Part shown: positions 33,673-41,134 of the stretch, one piece after another
Layout: each line of letters starts with the position of its first letter
Position numbering within the stretch: position 1 is the stretch's first letter
DNA from: CALKHT01 sp964511575
Lineage (GTDB): Bacteria; Planctomycetota; Phycisphaerae; Phycisphaerales; Phycisphaeraceae
Assembly: GCA_964511575.1 (NCBI GenBank)
Contig: CAZEFM010000019.1
Span: forward strand, 1 to 44,265
DNA: 44,265 bases
Reading direction: 5' to 3'
Notes under the pieces: generated by a model
What the model was told of the DNA's origin: nothing
What the model saw: the letters and a program-made list of their open reading frames with translations, nothing else
Databases searched by the model: none
Program-made: the position numbers and the translations under genes

Positions 33673-35145
33673 TCAGTTTACACCTGCCTCCGCAATCGGC
33701 ATGGGCAAACCCAGCTTCGTGCGGTCCCGCAGGTAACGCACCTGAGGCCGCTCACCCGCCAGATCGATCACCGCCTCATATACGCGGTATCGCCCCGATG
33801 GCAGTCCGTAGCCCAAAACCCGCACATGAAACTGATAACTCTGCGTCGTCAGACGCGGCGCCACCGCCCGAAACGTGGGCTCGTCCACCAGCCCCTCGTT
33901 GTACAACCAGGCGACCGTCGTCCGCGACTGCGGATCCAAACCACTACGAACACTGACGATATGGTCCGCCAGATCCTCGTCCAGCCCCGGAATCGCCGCC
34001 AGCACCGCCGCCGATGCCGTGTTGATGTTCACACGTCCGAGAAGACGGCGCCGCCGAGCTGCCGATTGCGCGGTGGTGCGACCCATAAGAATTTCAAGCT
34101 CTTCGGCCGAAAGATCCGCACGCAGCACCTCCCCCGCCTGCCGCGGCACATCGTCCCCAGCCGATCGACCGCCCCGACGCTGACGCGGACCGCGGCGTCC
34201 ACCCCGACCCCCCCGGTCGTCATCGCCGCCTTCCTCCACCGTCTGCTGCACCGTGTACTCCATCCCCAGCAGCTCGCTGGGATGGGCGAAACGGTTGCCC
34301 TCGCTGCGGTAGATGCGAATGAACTTCACCACGTCCTCCGACAGGCCCAACGACTCAAGGCCGTTGAGATTGCCGTTGAGGTCAAAACGGCGTTGCCCTT
34401 GCGCATCCACGTCCGGCTCAAACCCGTGCGTTGTCAGCAGTCGCGCCAGCGGCATCTCCGTGAAAAGCGCCTCAGACTCCCCATCCGCCTCCCCGCCCCG
34501 CACCTCCGCCCCAAAGAGCAGCCGCGGCGTGAAACCACGCACCAGCAGCAGCTCCTCCACCGTCGCGAAAGGGCCGTTCTTGATCAGGTACGGCCGAGCC
34601 AGCTCGCTGTAGTACTCCTGCTCCACGCCCTGCGGCCGTGGGTTCGAATCGCGATCGCGATAGTCCAGCAGCGCATCGACCAGCTCGGGCGTCATGTTTG
34701 GCAGCCGCAGCAGCGATTCCTCACTCGCCACGTTCACGTTCAGCCGCGATGCCGTGTCGCTCACACCGAATCGCCACGTGCTCTCATCCCCGAGCGTGTT
34801 CTCATCCACCGGCGGGGCATAAACGGTGAAATACCACCGCTCGTCGCCATCCTCGAAAACGAGTTGGTCCTGAAAGAGCTCAGGGTTGTCGTACCAGATG
34901 TCCGGATCGTTGCGATGGGCCTGCAATAGCGCGATCGCTCGCTGCAACCCGCTGTACGCCGCAGCCGACGCCTGCTCCCCGCGCTGTGCCGTACTCGCGG
35001 CAATCACCTCGGAATTGACGCGATACAGCAAACTCGCCGCCGAGATCGCCACGATCCCGATCACCACCATCACCGTGATCAACACCACACCACGACAACG
35101 CACACCGCGGCGCGACCGCCTCTGCCTGTCCGCACGACACGCCAT
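33673..35145 (-). CDS. gspK: Type II secretion minor pseudopilin GspK
   Basis: A 490-residue tip pseudopilin. The basic leader (CRADRQRRSRRGVRCRG) precedes VVLITVMVVIGIVAISAASL, the hydrophobic helix of GspK, which lacks the usual Glu at +5. The large globular domain has two helix-hairpin-helix-like segments typical of GspK: SRLNVNVASEESLLRLPNMT with PELVDALLDYRDRD, and GRVNINTASAAVLAAIPGLD with EDLADHIVSVRSG. Between them lies the family stretch GPFATVEELLLVRGFTPRLL. A Gly/Arg/Asp-rich insertion (~360-390; DDDRGGRGGRRGPRQRR) is unusual. The ATG shares one base with the gspJ stop (TAATG). It caps the pseudopilus with GspI and GspJ. Compared with ~320-residue enterobacterial forms it is long. 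Confidence 0.93.
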   Translation of the reverse strand: MACRADRQRRSRRGVRCRGVVLITVMVVIGIVAISAASLLYRVNSEVIAASTAQRGEQASAAAYSGLQRAIALLQAHRNDPDIWYDNPELFQDQLVFEDGDERWYFTVYAPPVDENTLGDESTWRFGVSDTASRLNVNVASEESLLRLPNMTPELVDALLDYRDRDSNPRPQGVEQEYYSELARPYLIKNGPFATVEELLLVRGFTPRLLFGAEVRGGEADGESEALFTEMPLARLLTTHGFEPDVDAQGQRRFDLNGNLNGLESLGLSEDVVKFIRIYRSEGNRFAHPSELLGMEYTVQQTVEEGGDDDRGGRGGRRGPRQRRGGRSAGDDVPRQAGEVLRADLSAEELEILMGRTTAQSAARRRRLLGRVNINTASAAVLAAIPGLDEDLADHIVSVRSGLDPQSRTTVAWLYNEGLVDEPTFRAVAPRLTTQSYQFHVRVLGYGLPSGRYRVYEAVIDLAGERPQVRYLRDRTKLGLPMPIAEAGVN

Positions 35146-35981
35146 TACTCCTCCTCCCCATCATCGTCCGGATCGAACGGTTCGGCCGGATCCAGCGGGT
35201 CGAGCGATTCATCCTCGTCCAGCGGGCCAACCTCCTCCATCGACAGACCCACCTGTCGCAACTGCGATGTCGGAAGCGCGATGACACGCCGGAATGTCGG
35301 GTAAGGATACTCCGCCGGGTTCACCCCCTCGGGCAACGGTTGGATCCCCAGCGTCACCTCCACCGCTGCGGGCAGATCACCCCCGCCCCACGAATACACC
35401 CACGCATCACCATCCCAGTATCGCAGCGACAGAAAGCGAAACTGATCAAACAGCGACACATGGCCCGACAGTTCCTCTTCCTCATCCTCCTCCAACGGCA
35501 GGGGAATGACGTGCTCCACCAGCCGCTCCACCCCGAGAACCATCGCCGCGTCGGAGCCACCCTCGACCGACAGCGACAACGACGATGTATCCACCGATGC
35601 GTCGTCGCCTTCCTCATCCAACACAAGCAGCCGATACGTCAGCCGTTTGATATCACCCTGCGGCTGCGCCACCCAGCCATCGCCCCCCAGACGCACCCGG
35701 CGATTGGGCACATCGGTGTAGTGAAACACCATGTGCGTGTCCGACCCTTCAAACACCAGCCCGTAGTACGACACAGGCACCGCACTGCGCAGCTCCGCCG
35801 TGAGGCGATCCATCAGGATGCGCTCCGCCGAGAGCACCTGCGTCTCTTCCAGCAACACGCCGCGCATCGCCAACACCTGCCGATGAAAGACGAACAACGC
35901 CGCCAGTACCCCGGCCGACAGCGCCACGGCAAGCACCACCTCCAGAAGTGTAAAACCACCCTGTCGGACGCGTGGCGTCAT
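35145..35981 (-). CDS. gspJ: Type II secretion minor pseudopilin GspJ
   Basis: A 278-residue pseudopilin with a class III signal: MTPRVRQGG before FTLLEVVLAVALSAGVLAAL, cleaved after Gly with Glu at +5. The globular domain shows features of GspJ: AERILMDRLTAELRSAVPVS near the N-terminus and FRFLSLRYWDGDAWVYSWGG followed by LPAAVEVTLGI near the C-terminus. The final ~40 residues are very acidic (LDEDESLDPLDPAEPFDPDD) and may be a lineage-specific tail. It overlaps gspI by four bases and gspK by one, so the pseudopilin block is translationally coupled. Confidence 0.93.
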   Translation of the reverse strand: MTPRVRQGGFTLLEVVLAVALSAGVLAALFVFHRQVLAMRGVLLEETQVLSAERILMDRLTAELRSAVPVSYYGLVFEGSDTHMVFHYTDVPNRRVRLGGDGWVAQPQGDIKRLTYRLLVLDEEGDDASVDTSSLSLSVEGGSDAAMVLGVERLVEHVIPLPLEEDEEEELSGHVSLFDQFRFLSLRYWDGDAWVYSWGGGDLPAAVEVTLGIQPLPEGVNPAEYPYPTFRRVIALPTSQLRQVGLSMEEVGPLDEDESLDPLDPAEPFDPDDDGEEE

Positions 35982-36430
35982 TCAAGCCCTCCCGCGTCCA
36001 GTTCCATCGATGACTCGCCTTCGACCGCGGCCGTCACGTCGCGGGGCAGCCACTGCACCAGCCGCTGCACATAACCGCTGGGCGTGTGCGTCACCGTCAC
36101 CGTCAGTTGCACCAGCGAGCCTTCCAGGTCATCCAGCTCCAACTCGCTCGACACCACCTCACACGTCCATTCATCCGACGGGCTGAACGCCGACGTCGGC
36201 CCCGCATCGATCAGATCCACCGGCGCAATCACACCCGCCTCCAGCATCGCCAGCACGCTGTGCGCCAGGTCGGCGGCATGCGTCTGATGCCGCGCCCGCA
36301 CCAGCGCCTGGCTCGAAGCACTCATGCTCGACAGCAGCATCCCCGCCGACAACGCAAACAGTGCCATCGCCAGCACCGCTTCCAGCAGCACCATGCCCCC
36401 CGCTCGGGTTGTCACAGGTGAAGCATTCAT
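35978..36430 (-). CDS. gspI: Type II secretion minor pseudopilin GspI
   Basis: A 150-residue pseudopilin. Leader MNASPVTTRAGG is followed by MVLLEAVLAMALFALSAGML, with Met rather than Phe at +1 and Glu at +5. The helix continues LLSSMSASSQALVRARHQTH into a small domain ending LVQLTVTVTHTPSGYVQRLV, which resembles the GspI C-terminus (usually a V-x-V-W strand). Position between gspH and gspJ and size fit GspI. It overlaps both neighbours by four bases. Assignment to GspI rather than a generic minor pilin rests mainly on gene order. Confidence 0.85.
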   Translation of the reverse strand: MNASPVTTRAGGMVLLEAVLAMALFALSAGMLLSSMSASSQALVRARHQTHAADLAHSVLAMLEAGVIAPVDLIDAGPTSAFSPSDEWTCEVVSSELELDDLEGSLVQLTVTVTHTPSGYVQRLVQWLPRDVTAAVEGESSMELDAGGLE

Positions 36431-37101
36431 CGATCTGCGGTGGAAGGTGAACCGGTCCGTGTGCCCGCTTCGCGCTCAAGAGGCGAATCGTCGGCAATCG
36501 CACGATCCTGACCCACAATGCGCGATTGGATGCGGCCGCTCAATCCATCCAGTTCTATCAACGCACGGCGTGCATCGCTCTGACGTCGCGATGCCAACTC
36601 CACCCGCGCCGAATCGGCCGAACCGTCCGGATAGAACGTGATCGCCTCGAGCACCGCCTCATCGTCATCGATACCCGCCGAGCTATCCACCAGCGCATCG
36701 AGCACGCTCTGCCGCACCGTCACCAACTCGTTGGGCAACTGATGCAGCCAGGTACATCCCGCAAACAACTCGAACTGTCCCGGCGCGCCCAGCGGATCAG
36801 GCTCCACCAGAAGCGTCACCTCCCCCGATGATGCATCGAACGCCAACTGCAGACGCTGCCCACGCGCAACCGCTTCGTTGCGCGCCATGCGCAACACCGT
36901 CTCAAAACGCGAAACGCCCTCGTTCAAGGACGTTCGCGTGCGCAATGTGTTCAACCCCACGACCGCCAGGCTCACCAGCAGCACCAGCATCGCAAGGGCG
37001 AGCATCAGCTCCAGAATCGTGAACCCGCGACGCCCCCTCGACGCAACCGCTTGGACGTTCCCCGCCCGCCGCGCGGCATGCGCCATCGCACGGTTCACCA
37101 T
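36427..37101 (-). CDS. gspH: Type II secretion minor pseudopilin GspH
   Basis: A pseudopilin of about 224 residues. The prepilin site is RRG before FTILELMLALAMLVLLVSLA with Glu at +5, then the helix LNTLRTRTSLNEGVSRFETVL and the GspH-type segment RMARNEAVARGQRLQLAFDA. The C-terminal part has FYPDGSADSARVELASRR, the FxxDGSA element typical of GspH. ATG 37101 is chosen because it lies seven bases after the gspG stop; the frame is open to 37155 but that would overlap gspG by 47 bases. Either way the leader before the cleavage site is long and basic (~25 residues). A ~45-residue polar C-terminal tail extends past the usual family end. Confidence 0.88.
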   Translation of the reverse strand: MVNRAMAHAARRAGNVQAVASRGRRGFTILELMLALAMLVLLVSLAVVGLNTLRTRTSLNEGVSRFETVLRMARNEAVARGQRLQLAFDASSGEVTLLVEPDPLGAPGQFELFAGCTWLHQLPNELVTVRQSVLDALVDSSAGIDDDEAVLEAITFYPDGSADSARVELASRRQSDARRALIELDGLSGRIQSRIVGQDRAIADDSPLEREAGTRTGSPSTADR

Positions 37102-37108
37102 CCGCGTT

Positions 37109-37570
37109 TTACTGCCTGTCTTCCGACCAACTGCGGATGTCATCGTCGGTCCCATCCTGTTTGTCCGGGCCGTACGACCAGACGCGGAACGGCTTGGTCA
37201 GCACATCGCTTCCACCAAAACCCGTTTCCACACGCTCGTACTGCAGTTCCTGACCCCACGGATCACGCGGAATCTCAAGCTCCTCGAAATAGGGCCCCGC
37301 CCAGTTCTCCGCAAGCTCCTCATCCTCGGGTGGCTCGAGCAACGCCCGCAGACCCGTTTCGTTGTCGGGGTAGTCGTTCATCGACGCGTAATACAGATTC
37401 ACCGCGGCCACCGTCTGATCCACCTTCACCCGGGCAGCATCACGGTTCGCCTTCTCACGAACCCGCGTGAACCCGACCACCGCCACCGAACCAAGCACCA
37501 GCAGCAGCGCCAGCACAATCAGAATTTCCAGCAGCGTGAAACCCGCACTGTGTCTTCGAACCCGTTGCAT
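37109..37570 (-). CDS. gspG: Type II secretion major pseudopilin GspG
   Basis: A 153-residue major pseudopilin forming the shaft of the pseudopilus. Leader MQRVRRHSAG is followed by FTLLEILIVLALLLVLGSVA with Glu at +5 and the typical helix end FTRVREKANRDAARVKVDQT. The globular domain carries the GspG hallmarks: LYYASMNDYPDNETGLRALL, the calcium-site region IPRDPWGQELQYE, and FRVWSYGPDKQDGTDDDIRS at the C-terminus. The start has AAGGAG nine bases upstream, the strongest ribosome binding site in the block, as expected for the most abundant subunit. A 197-base gap with degenerate repeats separates it from gspF. Confidence 0.97.
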   Translation of the reverse strand: MQRVRRHSAGFTLLEILIVLALLLVLGSVAVVGFTRVREKANRDAARVKVDQTVAAVNLYYASMNDYPDNETGLRALLEPPEDEELAENWAGPYFEELEIPRDPWGQELQYERVETGFGGSDVLTKPFRVWSYGPDKQDGTDDDIRSWSEDRQ

Positions 37571-37653
37571 CAGTCAAAACTCCTTAAAAGTTGGCTCGTT
37601 CTGAATTCAATTCACGATGGATAACACGAAACACGATCCACGCCTCAATCTCC

Positions 37654-37765
37654 TCATCCGTGTCATCCACGCCATCCGTGGTCAAACATCTCCTCGCCCA
37701 TCCACATCATCGGCTGTCAAACGCTCCTCCCAATCAGTGCTCATCTGCGTCCATCCGTGGCTAAA
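37654..37765. repeat. Degenerate CATCCGTGTCATCC-type short repeats between gspG and gspF
   Basis: Two related units, CATCCGTG-TCATCCACGCCATCCGTGG (37654-37683) and TCATCTGCGTCCATCCGTGGCTAAA (37741-37765), share the pattern CATCYGYGTYCATCYGTGGYT with copies at 39081-39110 and, inverted, 38969-38984. No coding capacity recognised in this gap. Confidence 0.55.
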
Positions 37766-37767
37766 CC

Positions 37768-38961
37768 TCACCCCGTCATCGCCTCACTCATCGTAAAGAT
37801 CGGGTACAACAGCCCGATTGCCATAAAACCCACGACGATCGCCATCAACACCAGAATGACCGGCCCGATCAGCGACACCGCCTGATCGATCTGGCGATTC
37901 GTCCGCTTTTCCACGTTGTCCGCGACGTTGAGCAGCACCCGCTCGAGTTGGTTGCTCTCTTCCGCCACGCTGATCATCTCCAGAATCTCCACCGGAATCA
38001 TCCGCGCCTGACGCAACGGCTCGGTCAGCCCCTGCCCCGCGCGGACGTTCTCGATCGCTCCGTCGATCGCCACCGCCAGCGCGTTCAGCCCCACCGCATC
38101 CCGGGCAATCTGAAGGGCCGGAAGCAGCGGAACACCGTTCGTCAGCATCGTCCCCAGAATTCGGCAGAACCGCGTCACCGCCACCATCCGCGTCGCGTTG
38201 CCGACCAGCGGCGTGCGCATGACGATCGCCTCCCTCACCCGCGCGCCGCGTTCGCCACGCAAAAACGCCACCGCCATCGACACCACAAAAATCGCCAGCG
38301 TCAACACCAGCACGAAGCTTTCCCGCAGCAACCCGCTGACCGCAAATAGCAACGCCGTGGGCGGCGGAAGCTCCATCGAACCGAAAAACGGCTCGAACAT
38401 CGGCACAAACACCAATAGCGACGCCAGCATCACCGATCCGCCAACGCTCGCCAACAACCCCGGATAAATCATCGCGCCCATCACCTTCGAACGCAGATCA
38501 TCCTGTCGCTCGATGAACTTGGACAGGTTCGCAAGCACTTCCTCGACGAACCCGCCGCGTTCGCCCGCGCGCAGCATCGCGGTGTGCAGCGGCGTGAACG
38601 CCTGCGGGTGCGCCGCCATCGCATCGGCGAGCGTTGAACCTTCCGCCACATCGTTCCGAACTTCCGCCACCAGCTTGCGAAGCTCCGCGTTCGCGCAGAC
38701 ACGATCCAGCGTGTCCAGCGCCCGCATCATCGGCACCCCCGCCCCGAGCAAATCCGCAAGCTGCTCGTACATCGCACCGACCGCACGCGAACGAATGCGC
38801 CTGCTGAACGCCGGCTTCGCCTCCACCGTCGGCTTCACCTGCACCGGCAGCAACTGCCGCTCGTCCAGGTGACGAAGCGCCGCCGATTCGTTGTCCGCCG
38901 TTACCACCCCCTCCACCCGCTCGCCGGACATGGTGCGCGCGATGTACTGGAAAGTCGCCAT
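37768..38961 (-). CDS. gspF: Type II secretion inner-membrane protein GspF
   Basis: A 397-residue polytopic inner-membrane platform protein. It has two GspF domains: SRAVGAMYEQLADLLGAGVP to GAMIYPGLLASVGGSVMLAS, and VTRFCRILGTMLTNGVPLLP to VSLIGPVILVLMAIVVGFMA. There are membrane helices after each and one around LVLTLAIFVVSMAVAFL. The N-terminus FQYIARTMSGERVEGVVTAD is typical. Signature segments are MLRAGERGGFVEEVLANLSK and MISVAEESNQLERVLLNVAD. ATG 38961 is chosen since homology begins there. The upstream 15-residue extension is part of the repeat element at 38969-38984 read through. It is preceded by gspE after a 159-base gap. Confidence 0.95.
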   Translation of the reverse strand: MATFQYIARTMSGERVEGVVTADNESAALRHLDERQLLPVQVKPTVEAKPAFSRRIRSRAVGAMYEQLADLLGAGVPMMRALDTLDRVCANAELRKLVAEVRNDVAEGSTLADAMAAHPQAFTPLHTAMLRAGERGGFVEEVLANLSKFIERQDDLRSKVMGAMIYPGLLASVGGSVMLASLLVFVPMFEPFFGSMELPPPTALLFAVSGLLRESFVLVLTLAIFVVSMAVAFLRGERGARVREAIVMRTPLVGNATRMVAVTRFCRILGTMLTNGVPLLPALQIARDAVGLNALAVAIDGAIENVRAGQGLTEPLRQARMIPVEILEMISVAEESNQLERVLLNVADNVEKRTNRQIDQAVSLIGPVILVLMAIVVGFMAIGLLYPIFTMSEAMTG

Positions 38962-38968
38962 GCTATTC

Positions 38969-39110
38969 AGCCACAGATGAACACCCAACGGACGCGAACC
39001 AAACAAACAGGACGGTCACCAACACCTGCGTTCTTTTCTCCTCCAATCCCGTCCATCCGGTTGATCCCGTCCCTTTCGTTATCCGTGTTCATCCGCGTCC
39101 ATCTGTGGCT
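38969..39110. repeat. Inverted pair of CCACAGATG...GGACGCGGATGAAC repeats between gspE and gspF
   Basis: AGCCACAGATGAACAC (38969-38984), followed by GGACGCGAAC, is matched in inverse by GTGTTCATCCGCGTCCATCTGTGGCT (39085-39110). The pair flanks a non-coding 120-base segment and could form a large stem. The same word family occurs in the gspF-gspG gap. From general familiarity, words of this CCACAGATGAACAC type recur between genes in several environmental bacterial groups; I cannot confirm that here. Confidence 0.55.
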
Positions 39111-39120
39111 CTCGAATCTC

Positions 39121-40791
39121 TCAGATCGTCGTGCTTCGAATTACCTCGTCCACGGTCGTCAAGCCCTGCCGGACCTTGATCCAGCCATCCTCGCGCAGCA
39201 GGCGCAGGCCGCTGCCCCGCGCCACCTCCGCCAGTTTCTGCGAGGAAACGCGCTGCATCATGTATTCACGCAGTTCGTGCGTCGCGGTCATCAGTTCATA
39301 GAGGCCCGTTCGGCCGCGATATCCTGTGCCGCGACAGGTCTTGCAACCCGCGCCGCGATACAGTTTCGCGCCGGCAGGCAACTCAAAGTCCGGCGGCAGT
39401 TCATCCCGGTTCGGCTCGTACGCCTCGCGACAATCCTTGCAGATCGAACGCACCAGCCGCTGCGCCATGGCCGCGTTCAGCGTGCTTGCCACGAGGAACG
39501 GCTCGATGCCCATGTCCATCAGTCGCGTCGCAGCCGAGCACGCATCGTTCGTGTGCAGCGTCGACAGCACCAGGTGGCCGGTGAGCGCCGCCTGGATCGC
39601 CGCCTGCGCCGTTTCCGTGTCGCGGATTTCGCCGATCATCACCACATCAGGGTCGTGACGCAGAATCGCGCGTAGCCCCGCCGCGAACGTCAACCCCACC
39701 TTGTGGTTCACCTGAATCTGATTGATGCCCTGCAGGTGATATTCCACCGGGTCTTCCACGGTGATGATCTTGATCTCACCATCAAGAATCGCCTGCAGCG
39801 ACGCGTACAGCGTCGTCGTCTTGCCGCTACCCGTCGGGCCGGTCACGAGAATGATGCCGTGCGGCCGGGCGATCTCCGCCTCAAATGTCGCAAACGTGTC
39901 CTCGGGCATGCCCAGTTGCGGCAGCGTGTACAGCACCTGACTTTTATCGAGCACGCGCATCACGATGCCCTCGCCGAAGAGCATCGGAATCACACTCACG
40001 CGAATGTCCACCTCGCGCCCGCCGAACTTCAGCTTGATGCGCCCGTCCTGCGGCACACGCTTCTCGGCGATGTTCATGTTCGCCAGAATCTTGATGCGGC
40101 TGATGATCGCGGCCTGATAACGTTGAATCTGAGGAGGCACCGGCGTCGTGTGCAGCACCCCGTCGATCCGATAACGAATCACCAGTTCATGCTCATACGG
40201 CTCGATGTGAATGTCGCTGGCGCGCTCGTTCAGGCCTTCCATGAATATTTCGTTTACCAGACGGATGACGCTCGCCTCCTGCGCCATCTTCGTCAGGTCC
40301 TCGGCATCCTCGCTGATGTCCGAGAGCACCTGCACCTCATCGTCGCCCGCCATCTCCTCGATCGTGTCGCCGCCCACCCCGTAGTGCGACTTGATCACCT
40401 GGTTGATCTGCTCTTCCGAGGCGAGCACCGGCCTGATCTCCAGGTCGGTGAGCATGCGAATCTCATCGAAAGCGTACAGATCAAACGGATCGCTCGTCGC
40501 CACCGTCAGCGTGCCGTTCTCCCGCGACACCGGCACCAGACGCTTGCGATACACGATCTTGGAAGGCAGACAGCGCAGCGTTTCGTTGTCGATCGTGACC
40601 CCCGACAGGTCCATCAGCGGGATCGCCAACTGCTCCGAAACGAGCTTCTGGATCACCGGCTCCTCGACGTACCCCAGCTTCACCAACGCGCGGTCCAGGC
40701 GCAGGCCCTTGTCCTTGCGCAGCGCGGTGGCTTCGGCAAGCTGCTCAGAGGTGATGAGCCCCTGGTCAAGAAGCAGTTCGGCAATGCTCAT
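39121..40791 (-). CDS. gspE: Type II secretion ATPase GspE
   Basis: A 556-residue cytoplasmic hexameric ATPase that drives pseudopilus assembly. The N-terminal MshEN-type domain covers ~1-150 (AELLLDQGLITSEQLAEATA, LPSKIVYRKRLVPVSRENGT). The ATPase domain has SDIHIEPYEHELVIRYRIDG, Walker A VTGPTGSGKTTTLYA, the Asp box ITVEDPVEYHLQGINQIQVN, Walker B DPDVVMIGEIRDTETAQAAI and the His box TGHLVLSTLHTNDA. The C-terminal tetracysteine zinc element is present (CKDC ... GAGCKTCRGTGYRGRTGLYE). ATG 40791 is chosen with AGGGAAG about ten bases upstream; the frame is open to 40905 without homology. It is the first gene of the operon. Compared with PilB, the order and the zinc element fit GspE equally well. 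Confidence 0.95.
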   Translation of the reverse strand: MSIAELLLDQGLITSEQLAEATALRKDKGLRLDRALVKLGYVEEPVIQKLVSEQLAIPLMDLSGVTIDNETLRCLPSKIVYRKRLVPVSRENGTLTVATSDPFDLYAFDEIRMLTDLEIRPVLASEEQINQVIKSHYGVGGDTIEEMAGDDEVQVLSDISEDAEDLTKMAQEASVIRLVNEIFMEGLNERASDIHIEPYEHELVIRYRIDGVLHTTPVPPQIQRYQAAIISRIKILANMNIAEKRVPQDGRIKLKFGGREVDIRVSVIPMLFGEGIVMRVLDKSQVLYTLPQLGMPEDTFATFEAEIARPHGIILVTGPTGSGKTTTLYASLQAILDGEIKIITVEDPVEYHLQGINQIQVNHKVGLTFAAGLRAILRHDPDVVMIGEIRDTETAQAAIQAALTGHLVLSTLHTNDACSAATRLMDMGIEPFLVASTLNAAMAQRLVRSICKDCREAYEPNRDELPPDFELPAGAKLYRGAGCKTCRGTGYRGRTGLYELMTATHELREYMMQRVSSQKLAEVARGSGLRLLREDGWIKVRQGLTTVDEVIRSTTI

Positions 40792-41134
40792 GGCAAGACA
40801 ACTTCCCTGTCGTACGTCCGCCGACCCCGGCTCGGCAACGCTCCTGTCGCTGACGCGGTCGCTCTCTACTTCTATCGGCAGGTCGACCCCGGATGCGATA
40901 TCCACGAGGCCCGATCACCGTGCCGTCCGCGCAAGCGACCGCCTGCTCCGGAATGGAACAGGCGGCTCTGGAGCATTAGCGGCAAACGTCAGCCTGAGCC
41001 GCAACCGCACCGCCCTCACCGTCGGCGCGGTTGCGTCCAGATCAAGAAATGACAAGCACCTACAAACTCCCCGCCCACGGCGCGAACGCCGTTCCTCTCG
41101 TTCCCATCAGCACCTGCACCCAGCTCAGATCACG
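40792..41134. other. Intergenic region upstream of the secretion operon
   Basis: No gene supported. It should hold the operon promoter, but no clear -35/-10 pair is visible. An imperfect hairpin, CCGCCTGCTCC / GGAACAGGCGG (40939-40965), may end transcription of the metallophosphoesterase gene at 41135, though no T run follows. Confidence 0.45.
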
